Below, piece by piece: positions 1-8,533 of a stretch of 64,000 nucleotides of DNA (the stretch's first letter is position 1; every line of letters starts with the position of its first letter). Under the pieces are notes generated by a model. That model did not search any database and was not told the origin of the DNA. It saw only the letters and a list, made by a program, of their open reading frames with translations. The DNA is taken from NCBI RefSeq assembly GCF_022448905.1, contig NZ_JAKVCW010000006.1, positions 186,001-250,000 of the forward strand. Direction: 5' to 3'. This stretch comes from Shimia sp. (lineage in GTDB: Bacteria > Pseudomonadota > Alphaproteobacteria > Rhodobacterales > Rhodobacteraceae). Position numbers and translations under genes: made by a program.

Positions 1-849
1 GCCGTGCCGTTTTCCCCCGTCACAGGCCGCCGCCTGATGACCCGCCCCGGCTGGGAGGCCACGGGCCAATCCGCGCTAGTCCAGGGCATGGTGCAGGTCG
101 GCACAGACAATGGCCTCAGCGGTGCGCACATCACTTTTTGCACCGAAGAGGAGGCGCAAAACGGTCAGGAGATGGGCCTGCTCTATCGCACCGGGCAACA
201 ATTCCACTGGCTCAATAACAATTACGTCAACTTTGACGCATTCCTCGCCGCACTCTCCTCCCGCAAACGCAAAAACATCCGCAAAGAGCGCAAACAGGCG
301 CAGGCCTTTGGCGGCACCATCACCTGCCTGACCGGCGAGGACATCAAGCCGCACCACTGGGACTCCCTGTGGCGGTTTTACCAAGACACCGGCGCGCGCA
401 AATGGGGCACGCCTTACCTGACCCGTGCCTTCTTTGACATCCTCCACCAAACGATGCGCGACGACACGCTGCTGATCTTTGCGGAGTGCGACGGCACCCC
501 CGTGGCAGGCGCCATGAACATGATTGGCAGCGACACGCTCTTTGGCCGCTACTGGGGCTGCGTCGAACACCACCCGGCATTGCACTTCGAATTGTGCTAT
601 TATCAGGCAATGGACTGGGCCATAGCGCAGGGGTTGGCCTCGGTGGAGGCGGGCGCACAAGGCGAGCACAAACTGGCGCGCGGCTACCTGCCGGTGACCA
701 CCCACTCGCTGCACTGGATCCAGGACCCAGGGTTTCGCGACGCTATAGATCGCTACCTCCAAGAGGAGCGTGAAGCGGTCAGTCAGGATGTCGAAGTGCT
801 CACCAACTATGGCCCGTTCAAACGCGGCAATGAGGAGGACCACGAATGA
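1..849 (+). CDS. FemAB-like/GNAT-fold protein (DUF482 family), 5' truncated
   Basis: The reading frame is open from the first base, so the gene starts outside the window and about 282 C-terminal residues are visible. The family (COG3146, 'peptidoglycan biosynthesis/recognition') is usually near 390 residues, so roughly the first 100 are missing. Visible marks are the PVTGRR segment near the left edge, the basic stretch [13 protein letters not shown], and the C-terminal [14 protein letters not shown] block typical of the family. Members have a double GNAT fold, but their substrate is not established. The stop overlaps the start of the next gene by four bases (ATGA), so the two are probably co-transcribed. 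The family call is firm and the function is not. Confidence 0.85.
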   Translation, partial: AVPFSPVTGRRLMTRPGWEATGQSALVQGMVQVGTDNGLSGAHITFCTEEEAQNGQEMGLLYRTGQQFHWLNNNYVNFDAFLAALSSRKRKNIRKERKQAQAFGGTITCLTGEDIKPHHWDSLWRFYQDTGARKWGTPYLTRAFFDILHQTMRDDTLLIFAECDGTPVAGAMNMIGSDTLFGRYWGCVEHHPALHFELCYYQAMDWAIAQGLASVEAGAQGEHKLARGYLPVTTHSLHWIQDPGFRDAIDRYLQEEREAVSQDVEVLTNYGPFKRGNEEDHE

Positions 850-1148
850 CCGAAAAACTCAGTCAGGCCGCCCGCGATGCGGTCATGGAGCCGCTGTTGC
901 AGACCGGCTGGACCTATTGCGACGACCGCGACGCGATCCGCAAATCCTTTGAGTTTGAGAACTTTGTAGAGGCCTTTGGCTGGATGACCAAAGCCGCCAT
1001 CTGGGCCGAGAAATGGAACCACCACCCGGAATGGTCCAACGTTTACAAAACTGTAGACGTGTCTCTAACCACCCATGACGTGGGCGGTCTATCCGCTTTG
1101 GACGCCAAATTGGCGCGCAAAATGGATGTCTTGTTTGGCGAGGCCTAA
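846..1148 (+). CDS. phhB: 4a-hydroxytetrahydrobiopterin dehydratase (PCD)
   Basis: This 100-residue protein has the full length of the pterin-4a-carbinolamine dehydratase family. The family dehydrates 4a-hydroxytetrahydrobiopterin to quinonoid dihydropterin and so recycles the cofactor of aromatic amino acid hydroxylases. The diagnostic catalytic block [13 protein letters not shown] lies at residues 55-67 with the paired histidines at 59-60. The conserved TTHDVGGLS block follows at 75-83. No phenylalanine hydroxylase gene is nearby, so the symbol is assigned by family only; a moonlighting role is also possible. It is translationally coupled to the upstream gene by an ATGA overlap. Confidence 0.93.
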   Translation: MTEKLSQAARDAVMEPLLQTGWTYCDDRDAIRKSFEFENFVEAFGWMTKAAIWAEKWNHHPEWSNVYKTVDVSLTTHDVGGLSALDAKLARKMDVLFGEA

Positions 1149-1153
1149 AGGAT

Positions 1154-1186
1154 AGGCCTGACACGCTCGCGCAGCACGTCAGGCCT
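1154..1186. terminator. Inverted repeat between convergent genes
   Basis: AGGCCTGAC at 1154-1162 pairs perfectly with GTCAGGCCT at 1178-1186 across a 15-nt loop. It lies between the ends of the convergent pterin dehydratase and peroxiredoxin genes. There is no clear T-run on either strand, so it may be a bidirectional terminator or an mRNA 3'-end stabiliser. Confidence 0.45.
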
Positions 1187-1198
1187 CATATCAAAAGC

Positions 1199-1687
1199 TT
1201 ACAGAGCGGCAACCATGGTCTCACCCGCGCTGATCTCGCAGGTGCCCGGCGCCTCTTCGACGTTCAGGATCTTGAACTCGCCGTCTTCGATCATCGCCGC
1301 ATAGCGCTTGGAGCGGTTCACAAAGCCAATCGCTGGTACGCTGAAGTCCAACCCCATCGCGGTGGTCAACTCGCCGGTTGGGTCTGCCAACAGGGTCACT
1401 CCTGCGTCGGCCGCGTTGTGCGCTTTGTCCCAAGCATCCATCACAAATGGATCGTTGACCGACACACAAATCACCTCATCTACGCCTTTGTCTTTCAGCG
1501 CATCCACATTGCGCATGAAGCTTGGCAAATGCGCGCTGCTGCACGTCCCGGTGAACGCCCCTGGCAGGCCGAACAGCACAACCTTGCGGTCTTTGGTCAG
1601 GCTTTCCACCGACACCGGTTCCGGCCCTTCTGCACCAATCTTCATCAACGTGCCTTCGGGGATTTTGTCTCCGATCGAAATACTCAT
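1199..1687 (-). CDS. Peroxiredoxin, Prx5-type
   Basis: This thiol peroxidase of 162 residues reduces hydrogen peroxide and alkyl hydroperoxides in the cytoplasm, usually with glutathione or glutaredoxin. The peroxidatic cysteine is C49 in the motif PGAFTGTCS, and the Prx5-like VNDPFVMDAW and GLDFS segments are present. I chose the ATG at 1687, giving MSISIGDKIPEG, because family members start this way and GAGAG precedes it. A possible in-frame ATG lies five codons upstream and the open frame runs further still, but that part has no family similarity. It is convergent with the pterin dehydratase and divergent from the ferredoxin reductase. Confidence 0.92.
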   Translation of the reverse strand: MSISIGDKIPEGTLMKIGAEGPEPVSVESLTKDRKVVLFGLPGAFTGTCSSAHLPSFMRNVDALKDKGVDEVICVSVNDPFVMDAWDKAHNAADAGVTLLADPTGELTTAMGLDFSVPAIGFVNRSKRYAAMIEDGEFKILNVEEAPGTCEISAGETMVAAL

Positions 1688-1769
1688 TTGTGATACTCTC
1701 ATTGCGTTTCCCTGAACCTGCGATATAGGCTCGCCAGCGGCTAAGACAATGGGTTTGAGGGAGAGTGAC

Positions 1770-2978
1770 GTGACGCACATTGTTGTGATCGGAGCGGGGC
1801 AGGCAGGCGCGGCCTGTGTGGCCAAATTGCGCGCCAAAGGCTTTGAGGGCAAGATCACCCTGATCGGGGCCGAAACCGCCCCACCGTACCAACGTCCGCC
1901 GCTGTCCAAAAAGTACCTGTTGGGGGAAATGGACCTCGAACGCCTCTATCTGCGGCCAGAAAGTTATTACGCCGATCAAAACATCACCCTGCGCCTTGGC
2001 ACGACTGTTCAGGCCATCGACACAACGGCGCAAACGGTCTCCCTAGCCGAGGAAATTCTCTCCTATGATCACCTCGTTCTGACCACCGGTGCGTCTCCCA
2101 TTCGCCTGCCCGCCGCCATCGGTGGCGATCTCGACGGCGTCTACACCGTGCGCAACCTCGCCGATGTGGACTCTATGGCCCCGGAGTTTGCCAAAGACCG
2201 CCACGTGCTGATTGTTGGGGGCGGCTACATCGGTCTCGAAGCCGCCGCTGTGGCCGCCGCCAAAGGCCTCAAAGTCACGCTGGTCGAAATGTCCGACCGC
2301 ATTCTGCAACGCGTCGCCGCCAAGGAAACCAGCGACTATTTCCGCGCGCTGCACAGCTCGCATGGCGTTGAGATCCTCGAAGGCACCGCACTGGAAGGCC
2401 TGGCTGGAGACGTCCGGGTGACCACCGCGAAACTCTCCGGCAACCGGGACCTGGCCGTGGACTTCGTGATTGTCGGCGTTGGCATCCGCCCTGATACTGC
2501 GCTGGCCGAAGCCGCAGGCCTGACCCTCGACAACGGCATCGCCACCGACGACCAAGGCCGCACCAGCGTGCCTAACGTGTGGTCCGCAGGCGACTGCGCC
2601 TCTTTCCCCTACAAAGGCACCCGCATCCGGCTTGAAAGCGTGCCCAACGCAATTGATCAGGCCGAAGTGGTTGCCGAAAACATCCTCGGTGCCGAGAAAA
2701 CCTACGTCGCCAAGCCTTGGTTCTGGTCCGATCAATATGACGTCAAACTGCAAATTGCGGGCCTGAACACCGGCTTTGACACCATCGTCACCCGCGACAG
2801 CGGCGCAGGGGCCACCTCCTTCTGGTATTACCAAGGCGACACGCTTCTGGCTGTCGACGCCATGAACGCTCCGCGCGACTACATGGTGGGCAAGCGCCTG
2901 ATCGAAAGCGGGAAATCTCCAGCACGTGACATGGTCGCCGACATGAACACTGACATCAAAGATCTGATGCGTCTCTAA
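1770..2978 (+). CDS. FAD-dependent ferredoxin/rubredoxin-type reductase
   Basis: This is a 402-residue pyridine nucleotide-disulphide-type oxidoreductase of the rhodocoxin/putidaredoxin reductase group, which passes electrons from NAD(P)H through FAD to a ferredoxin partner. It has the N-terminal FAD motif VIGAGQAG at residues 6-13, the second nucleotide motif VGGGYIGLE in the middle, the second FAD-binding motif VWSAGDCA, and a C-terminal reductase domain. I prefer the GTG at 1770 because the strong ribosome site GAGGGAGAG sits at 1757-1765; an in-frame ATG at 1749 would put that site inside the gene. No ferredoxin or P450 gene is adjacent, so the partner is unknown. Confidence 0.88.
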   Translation: MTHIVVIGAGQAGAACVAKLRAKGFEGKITLIGAETAPPYQRPPLSKKYLLGEMDLERLYLRPESYYADQNITLRLGTTVQAIDTTAQTVSLAEEILSYDHLVLTTGASPIRLPAAIGGDLDGVYTVRNLADVDSMAPEFAKDRHVLIVGGGYIGLEAAAVAAAKGLKVTLVEMSDRILQRVAAKETSDYFRALHSSHGVEILEGTALEGLAGDVRVTTAKLSGNRDLAVDFVIVGVGIRPDTALAEAAGLTLDNGIATDDQGRTSVPNVWSAGDCASFPYKGTRIRLESVPNAIDQAEVVAENILGAEKTYVAKPWFWSDQYDVKLQIAGLNTGFDTIVTRDSGAGATSFWYYQGDTLLAVDAMNAPRDYMVGKRLIESGKSPARDMVADMNTDIKDLMRL

Positions 2979-2987
2979 GGAGCCTAC

Positions 2988-3557
2988 ATGCGGATCATTG
3001 GCGGAGAATGGCGGGGCATCGCGCTAGCGGCAGTGGGCAAAGGCGATCAGGGCAAACACCTGCGCCCCACTACAGACCGCGTGCGCGAAAGCCTGTTCAA
3101 CGTGCTGCAAGGCGGCAAGCTGGGCAATCCCATCACGGGCGCCCGTGTGCTGGACCTCTTCGCAGGCACCGGCGCGCTGGGTTTGGAGGCAGTGTCGCGC
3201 GGGGCCACAACCGTGACCTTTGTGGACGATGGCCGCGTAGCCGGCGGCCTGATCCGCGACAACATCCGCAAAACCTGCGGCCCCACGCGGGCCAAGCTGA
3301 TCAAAGCCGACGCCACCCGCCTGCCGCAAAACCCGGATGCGCCTTATGACCTGATCTTTCTGGATCCGCCCTATGGGAAGTCCATGGGGCAAAAGGCTTT
3401 GTCTCTGGCGTCTCAAAACGGGTGGATTGATCCAGATGCGTTGATCGTTTGGGAAGAGAACACGCCACAGGTGGCGCCTGAAGGATTCACGCAGCTGGAC
3501 CAGCGCAAATACGGCGACACATGGATGACCTTTCTGGAGGTCTCAGCCCCTAACTGA
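2988..3557 (+). CDS. rsmD: 16S rRNA (guanine(966)-N(2))-methyltransferase RsmD
   Basis: The 189-residue protein matches RsmD, which methylates G966 of 16S rRNA in the 30S subunit using S-adenosylmethionine. The N-terminus MRIIGGEWRG and the segment RPTTDRVRESLFN are diagnostic. The SAM-binding loop LDLFAGTGALGLEA lies at residues 55-68, and the amino-methyltransferase catalytic motif DPPY at 126-129. It starts nine bases after the reductase stop behind an AGGAG site, so it is probably in the same transcript. Confidence 0.95.
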   Translation: MRIIGGEWRGIALAAVGKGDQGKHLRPTTDRVRESLFNVLQGGKLGNPITGARVLDLFAGTGALGLEAVSRGATTVTFVDDGRVAGGLIRDNIRKTCGPTRAKLIKADATRLPQNPDAPYDLIFLDPPYGKSMGQKALSLASQNGWIDPDALIVWEENTPQVAPEGFTQLDQRKYGDTWMTFLEVSAPN

Positions 3558-3768
3558 GGGGAGCGAAACCCTCCCTCCAGAGGCTATCGACTCGACCGGA
3601 CAAGCGTCGGGTGGCTTGAAGAAATTCATCTTCCCTGCGTAAATTTGTGACAATCATGCTGACGTAATTGAGGTTTTTGTCTCCCCGCGTCGTATGTGTG
3701 GTGTTGGGTAATAAATATTTAAAATCAATCCACTAAGTGTTGATTGGTGAAGCTGACAATTAAAATTG

Positions 3769-3795
3769 TTGACAGAAATCATACCGGCTTAAATA
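3769..3795 (+). promoter_or_regulatory. Candidate promoter of the ROK/ABC operon
   Basis: TTGACA at 3769-3774 matches the sigma-70 -35 box. A TAAATA-like -10 box lies at 3790-3795, with a spacer of 15 bases, which is short. It sits just before the palindrome and start codon of the ROK gene in an AT-rich 271-bp gap. Confidence 0.45.
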
Positions 3796-3816
3796 GTTCG
3801 TCTAGTCACCGAACTA
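3794..3816. promoter_or_regulatory. Palindromic operator candidate overlapping the ROK gene RBS
   Basis: TAGTTCG at 3794-3800 is the exact inverse of CGAACTA at 3810-3816, with a 9-nt centre. It overlaps the -10 region and touches the AAAGGAGG ribosome site at 3816-3823. ROK/NagC/XylR-type repressors commonly bind palindromes with AGTT/AACT half-sites, so autoregulation is a reasonable inference. Confidence 0.6.
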
Positions 3817-3828
3817 AAGGAGGCCCGC

Positions 3829-5040
3829 GTGTCTTTTTCAGGAAATGTCTCCCGACAGCTGTCGATGAGCACCATTGTGCAAGCGATCACCAGCTACGCG
3901 CCGATTTCTAGAGCGTCGATCGCAAAGATGACCGGCTTGTCCAAGCAAACGGTCTCCGAGATCATGGCGCAGCTTGAAGAAGACGGGCTGGTGCAAACCG
4001 TTGGTCAGACCGAAGGCCATGTTGGGCGGCGCGCGGTCGTGTATGAAATCAACCCGCGCGCCGCTCTGGTTGCCACGGTGGATCTTGGCGGCACCAAAGT
4101 ACGCGTCGCCATCTGCAATCTGGTGGGCGAAGTGGTGGCCGAAACCGTTGCCCCAACGGTCAAGGACGGTGGCGTTGCGGTCACAACCCAGATTGCCGAC
4201 CTGATCCGCGAGCTGGCCACAAACCACGCCATCGACCCACAGACCATCCGCACCGTTGTGGTTGGCGTGCCTGGCGTACCACAGCCGGACGGCACCATTG
4301 CCTTTGCCCCCAACGTGCCCGGCGTGGACAAAATCCACTTTGCCGACACCCTGTCCGACTCCGTCGGCGTGGAGGTTATTGTCGAAAACGACGTGAACCT
4401 CGCAGCCCTCGGCGAGCATTGGATGACCAAGCGCGGCGACACCGACGATCTGGTCTATGTCTCCATCGGCACCGGCATCGGTGCCGGGCTGGTGATCGGG
4501 GGCAACCTCGTGCGCGGGGCGTCCGGCGCAGCGGGCGAAGTGGGTTACCTGCCGTTTGGGGCTGATCCTTTTGATCCCGAAAGCCTGCGGGTGGGCGCGC
4601 TGGAGCGTGTGTCTGCCACCCAGGCGCTGATTGCGCATTATCAGGAACAAACCGGCAAGGCGCTTGGCGTGCCGGAAATCTTTGATGCCGCACTGGCAGG
4701 TGATGCGGCGGCACAGGCCTGCCTTGAACGCGCTGCCAAAAACATCGCGCTGGCGATTGGTGCCATTGCCGCAGTGGTCGACCCGTCTTGCATTGTCATC
4801 GGCGGCTCCATCGGCGCCCGCAGCGAGTTGGTGGCCTTGATCGAGCCCATTCTGCGCAAATGTTTCCCCGGGGCGATCCCAATTGAAAACACCATTCTGG
4901 GCAATCACGCCGCCTTGGCCGGGGCCACCTCCATCGCCCTGTCACGCCTGCACGTAGCGCTGTTCACCGGCGGCCTGAAAGGCGCGGAGATCCAAGTGCC
5001 ACCGCCCGCGCTGCAAACCTTTCAGGAGGTCACCACATGA
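3829..5040 (+). CDS. ROK family transcriptional regulator
   Basis: This 403-residue protein has an N-terminal winged helix-turn-helix (about residues 26-60) followed by a sugar-kinase-like ROK domain beginning with the phosphate motif DLGGTK at 85-90. ENDVNLAALGE and GTGIGAGLVI are present. The cysteine-rich zinc motif of true ROK kinases is absent after the GEVGYLPFG segment, so it is a regulator and not a sugar kinase. It starts with GTG behind a consensus AAAGGAGG. The palindrome at 3794-3816 is a candidate operator. The stop overlaps the peptidase start (ATGA), placing it at the head of the peptidase/ABC/racemase operon, which it probably represses until an inducer binds. Confidence 0.9.
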   Translation: MSFSGNVSRQLSMSTIVQAITSYAPISRASIAKMTGLSKQTVSEIMAQLEEDGLVQTVGQTEGHVGRRAVVYEINPRAALVATVDLGGTKVRVAICNLVGEVVAETVAPTVKDGGVAVTTQIADLIRELATNHAIDPQTIRTVVVGVPGVPQPDGTIAFAPNVPGVDKIHFADTLSDSVGVEVIVENDVNLAALGEHWMTKRGDTDDLVYVSIGTGIGAGLVIGGNLVRGASGAAGEVGYLPFGADPFDPESLRVGALERVSATQALIAHYQEQTGKALGVPEIFDAALAGDAAAQACLERAAKNIALAIGAIAAVVDPSCIVIGGSIGARSELVALIEPILRKCFPGAIPIENTILGNHAALAGATSIALSRLHVALFTGGLKGAEIQVPPPALQTFQEVTT

Positions 5041-6296
5041 GCGATGCGCTTGTGAACACCCTGAAGGACTTGCAGGATCGGGACGCGGACATTGCCCTCC
5101 TGAAATCCGCCCTGCGCCACGAAAGTGTGACCGGCAACGAGGCCAATTTTGTCTCGTTCCTGCAGTCGCAAATGGCGGACCTAGGCCTCGCACCGCGCTC
5201 CGCAGATTTCCTGCCCGGTCGCCCAAATATTTGGGGCGTGCGCAAAGGCTCTCAAACAGAGCCGGGGCGCAACCTCATGTTCACCGGCCATACCGATACC
5301 GTGCATGTGCGTGGCTGGGCCGACCATTGGGAAGATGATCCGCGCAATGATCCTTTTGGCGGGGCCATTGTCGATGGCCACGTCTGGGGCAGGGGGGCCT
5401 GTGATCTCAAGGGGGGCATATGCGCCGCACTCGCAGCTTTGCGCCTGCTGGACCGCGCTGGCATCACCCTCGCAAACGACCTCAGTTTTGCCTTCATCGG
5501 CGATGAGGAAAGCGGCGAGGTCGGCACCGGTGTCAGCGCGGGTGCTAAGGACCTGACGCACCGCATCCTATCCGGCACCGTGCCCAAGCCTGACTTTGCC
5601 GTCTATGTCGAGCCCACCAAGCTGGACGTGTACACCGCGCAAATCGGCTTCTTCATTGCAGATGTGAAAATCACCGGCAAATCCGCCTACTTTGGCACCC
5701 CGGACGAAGGCGTCGACGCGCTCAAGGCCACCCATAAAATCCTGTCCGCCGTCTGGGCGCACAGCGACGAACTGCGCAGCCAGCCGCATCATGATCTGGT
5801 TGGCCCCTCAGATGTGCTTGTGACCCATCTGTCCGGTGGCGGCTACATCGCTGTTCCTGGCGAGTGCAGCTTCTCTGTCATCCGCAAACTCCGCCCCGGC
5901 GAAGACCTATCCGAAGCCGTGATCGCCTTTGAAAGTGTGGTGCGCGGGGCCGACATCGACCCATCCATCGAGATTTCTTTCGACTATCCAGCGGGACGCG
6001 ACCATCCCAAAGGCGGCTCTCCGGTCGAGATCGACCGCAACCACCCCGCCGCCGCCATGCTGCAATCCAGCCTCAAGGACACCGGCGCAACTGGTGGCGA
6101 CATTGGCGGCGCGCCCTACTGGTCTGAATCCCCATTCTGGGTCGACCAGCTTGGCTGTCCAACCGTTTACTGCGCCCCCGGCAACATCGCCGTGGCCCAT
6201 ACATTTGAGGAGCGCATCTCGATTGATGCCTACCTCGATGCCGTGAGGGCCTACGCCCTCTTCATGACCCGCTTCTGTGGCGTGGTCGAACCCTAG
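5037..6296 (+). CDS. M20 family metallopeptidase/deacylase
   Basis: This 419-residue enzyme belongs to the ArgE/DapE/ACY1/CPG2 family of di-zinc hydrolases, which cleave N-acyl amino acids or small peptides. Zinc ligands and catalytic residues are in place: H85 and D87 in FTGHTDT, D123 in GRGACDLKGG, and the E157-E158 pair in IGDEESG. A dimerisation domain follows around residues 200-310. Substrate preference cannot be read from the sequence. Its position between a ROK repressor and an ABC importer suggests that it removes an acyl group or splits an amide from the imported compound. Confidence 0.9.
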   Translation: MSDALVNTLKDLQDRDADIALLKSALRHESVTGNEANFVSFLQSQMADLGLAPRSADFLPGRPNIWGVRKGSQTEPGRNLMFTGHTDTVHVRGWADHWEDDPRNDPFGGAIVDGHVWGRGACDLKGGICAALAALRLLDRAGITLANDLSFAFIGDEESGEVGTGVSAGAKDLTHRILSGTVPKPDFAVYVEPTKLDVYTAQIGFFIADVKITGKSAYFGTPDEGVDALKATHKILSAVWAHSDELRSQPHHDLVGPSDVLVTHLSGGGYIAVPGECSFSVIRKLRPGEDLSEAVIAFESVVRGADIDPSIEISFDYPAGRDHPKGGSPVEIDRNHPAAAMLQSSLKDTGATGGDIGGAPYWSESPFWVDQLGCPTVYCAPGNIAVAHTFEERISIDAYLDAVRAYALFMTRFCGVVEP

Positions 6297-6320
6297 TTAT
6301 GTTTTTTGTGGGAGGAAAAC

Positions 6321-7361
6321 ATGAAATACTTCAACATCGTAGCGGCTGCGTGCCTGTCGGTGGCTTCGGCTGCCGGCGCGGAAACCATTGGTCCAAACGG
6401 CGAAGCGGCCACCGCCTCGACCGCTGTTCAGGTCAGTGACGATCACCTCGCCGCGCTCAAGTCCGGCAATCACAGCGCCGCGCTTTTGTGGCATGATCAA
6501 TCCGATTTTGTGAACGCTGTTACCGCGGGTGCTAGCGACGAATTTGAACGCCTTGGCATCAAAGTTGTCGCCACCGCCTCAGCCGGTTTTGACGCCGCCA
6601 AACAGCGCAGCGACATTGAAACCGCGATGGCCAAAGAGCCCAGCATCATTCTGTCCTTGCCATTGGACCCGGTGACCTCCGCAGCGGCCTTTGAAGAGGC
6701 CAAGGAAAACGGCGTGGCGCTCAGCTTCCTGTCCAACGTGCCATCCGGCTATTCCCATCCGGCAGACTATGCCGCCATTGTGACCGACGATCTGTTCCAG
6801 ATGGGCAAGCAGGCCGCAGATGCGTTGGCTGCCTCTATGGGTGGCTCCGGCACCGTGGGCTGGATCTATCATGACGCGGACTATTACGTGACCAACCAGC
6901 GTGACAACGCGTTCAAAACCACCATTGAAACGGACTATCCGAATATCGAGATTGTGGCGGAACAAGGCATCAGCGACCCGGCCCGCGCCGAGGAAATTGC
7001 CAACGCCATGCTGCTGCGCAACCCGGATCTGGGCGGCATCTTTGTCACCTGGGCAGGCCCTGCTGAAGGCGTCCTGGCCGCACTGCGCGCCAATGGAAAC
7101 AAAAGCACCAAGATTGTGACTTTGGACCTGTCCGAGCCGATCGCGCTGGACATGGTCAAAGGCGGCAACGTGGTCGCGATTGTGGCGGATGAAGCTTATG
7201 AGCTTGGCCGCGCCATGGCCGCCTCCGCAGCGCTTGATCTGCTGGGCGAAGAGGTGCCTGCCTTTGTTGTGGCCCCGGCCATCACCGTGACCGCAGACAA
7301 CGTGCAAGATGGTTGGCAGAAGTCCCTGCGCGTGGACGCACCGGCCAGCCTGAGCAAGTAA
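6321..7361 (+). CDS. Periplasmic substrate-binding protein of a ribose-type ABC importer
   Basis: The 346-residue protein has a signal peptide ending near residue 20 (SAAGA then ET) and a periplasmic-binding-protein fold of the RbsB/LacI type (peripla_BP_4). Marks include the DPVTS segment, repeated alternating hydrophobic strands and the IFVTWAGPAEGVLAAL block. The start at 6321 follows GGGAGG by five bases; an in-frame TTG five codons upstream would absorb that site. This class binds sugars, but also autoinducer-2, purines and other small molecules. It lies 24 bases after the peptidase and before the permease of the same system. Confidence 0.88.
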   Translation: MKYFNIVAAACLSVASAAGAETIGPNGEAATASTAVQVSDDHLAALKSGNHSAALLWHDQSDFVNAVTAGASDEFERLGIKVVATASAGFDAAKQRSDIETAMAKEPSIILSLPLDPVTSAAAFEEAKENGVALSFLSNVPSGYSHPADYAAIVTDDLFQMGKQAADALAASMGGSGTVGWIYHDADYYVTNQRDNAFKTTIETDYPNIEIVAEQGISDPARAEEIANAMLLRNPDLGGIFVTWAGPAEGVLAALRANGNKSTKIVTLDLSEPIALDMVKGGNVVAIVADEAYELGRAMAASAALDLLGEEVPAFVVAPAITVTADNVQDGWQKSLRVDAPASLSK

Positions 7362-7566
7362 TCTCCTCTCTGTCGCTGGACCATAGGTGATCCCTTTTCA
7401 CACTGGTCTGGCGGCAGGTCTCGCCTATCTCGTGGCCCCTGCGCGTATATGCGTGCATCGGCTGCTCCCCGACGTTCTCCTCCGGCGCGTACAACGGCCC
7501 TGCTTTGCTGCGGGATGTCGCTCTTGACGCGTCCGGTGTGGTAGCTCTTCTATCTGAAAGATCGAC

Positions 7567-8520
7567 ATGACCCGCGTCTCTTCTCGACTGCAAGGATTGG
7601 ATTTCCAACAAGCGGTTGTCTACTTTGGCTTCCTTGCCATCTTCCTGTTTTTTGCGGTGACCCTCTATGACGATGGGTTCCTGACCCAGCGCAATCTCAC
7701 CAACATCGTGCTGCAAACTGCGCCTGCCACTATCATGGCTGTGGGCTTGGTCTTTGCGCTCTCCGCTGGCGAAATTGACCTCAGCTTCGGCTCCATTGTG
7801 GCCGTCTCCGCGCTCTCTTGCGCGGTCGCCTTACAAAGCTTCCCCATGCCGGTTGGTGTCTTGGTGGGCTTGGGCGTTGGCGTTGCCATTGGCGCGTTTA
7901 ACGGCGTCTTGGTGGCTTACCTCAAGCTGCCCTCGTTCCTTGTGACCCTCGCCACTATGGGGCTGTTTGCAGGCATCGCCCGCTCCATGACCAACCTGCG
8001 CTCCGTGCCGGTGATGAACGACACCTTCACCGGCCTGTTTGGCTCCGGCAAGCTGTTCTCTGTGCCATCTTTGGTGATCTGGACCTGCCTTGGCGTGGGC
8101 ATCGGCCATCTGATCTACCGCCACACCCGTTTTGGTGCCCATGTGCTGGCTACCGGAGACAACCCACGTGCGGCGCAAGTGTCTGGCATCAAAGTGGCCC
8201 GCGTGCGGCTGTATGTGATGATGATCTGTGGCGGCTGCGCTGGTCTGGCAGGGCTGCTCTATGCAGGTCGGCTTCAAGCTGCCAAGTACACCCTTGGCGA
8301 AAGCGACCTGATGACTGTGATCGCCGCCGTGATTGTCGGCGGCACTGCGCTCAACAGCGGCAAAGGCTCGGTTGTGGGCGCGCTGTTGGGTTCGCTCCTG
8401 ATGGGCATGCTCAACAACGGGCTGATCCTTATGAACCTCAAAGTTTCGGACCAAATGATTGTGCGTGGCTTGATCATCCTGATCGCTGTTGCCGTCTCGC
8501 TCCGCGACACCTCGCGTTAA
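7567..8520 (+). CDS. ABC transporter permease, ribose/branched type
   Basis: This 317-residue inner-membrane protein has eight to nine hydrophobic segments and the family signatures LSAGEIDLSFGS and ATGDNPRAAQVSGI, the latter being the cytoplasmic loop that contacts the ATPase. It belongs to the BPD_transp_2 (RbsC) family. A 205-bp gap separates it from the binding-protein gene, longer than the other junctions of this operon. I see no terminator in that gap; it may hold an internal promoter (TTGACG near 7525) or a processing site. It forms the transmembrane channel with the ATPase at 9742. Confidence 0.92.
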   Translation: MTRVSSRLQGLDFQQAVVYFGFLAIFLFFAVTLYDDGFLTQRNLTNIVLQTAPATIMAVGLVFALSAGEIDLSFGSIVAVSALSCAVALQSFPMPVGVLVGLGVGVAIGAFNGVLVAYLKLPSFLVTLATMGLFAGIARSMTNLRSVPVMNDTFTGLFGSGKLFSVPSLVIWTCLGVGIGHLIYRHTRFGAHVLATGDNPRAAQVSGIKVARVRLYVMMICGGCAGLAGLLYAGRLQAAKYTLGESDLMTVIAAVIVGGTALNSGKGSVVGALLGSLLMGMLNNGLILMNLKVSDQMIVRGLIILIAVAVSLRDTSR

Positions 8521-8533
8521 GAAAGGACACCTC

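Noticed and set aside
7282-7716. Minus-strand frame across the gap between the binding protein and permease genes
   Set aside because: It overlaps two certain genes and has no family similarity; the gap itself is most likely non-coding.
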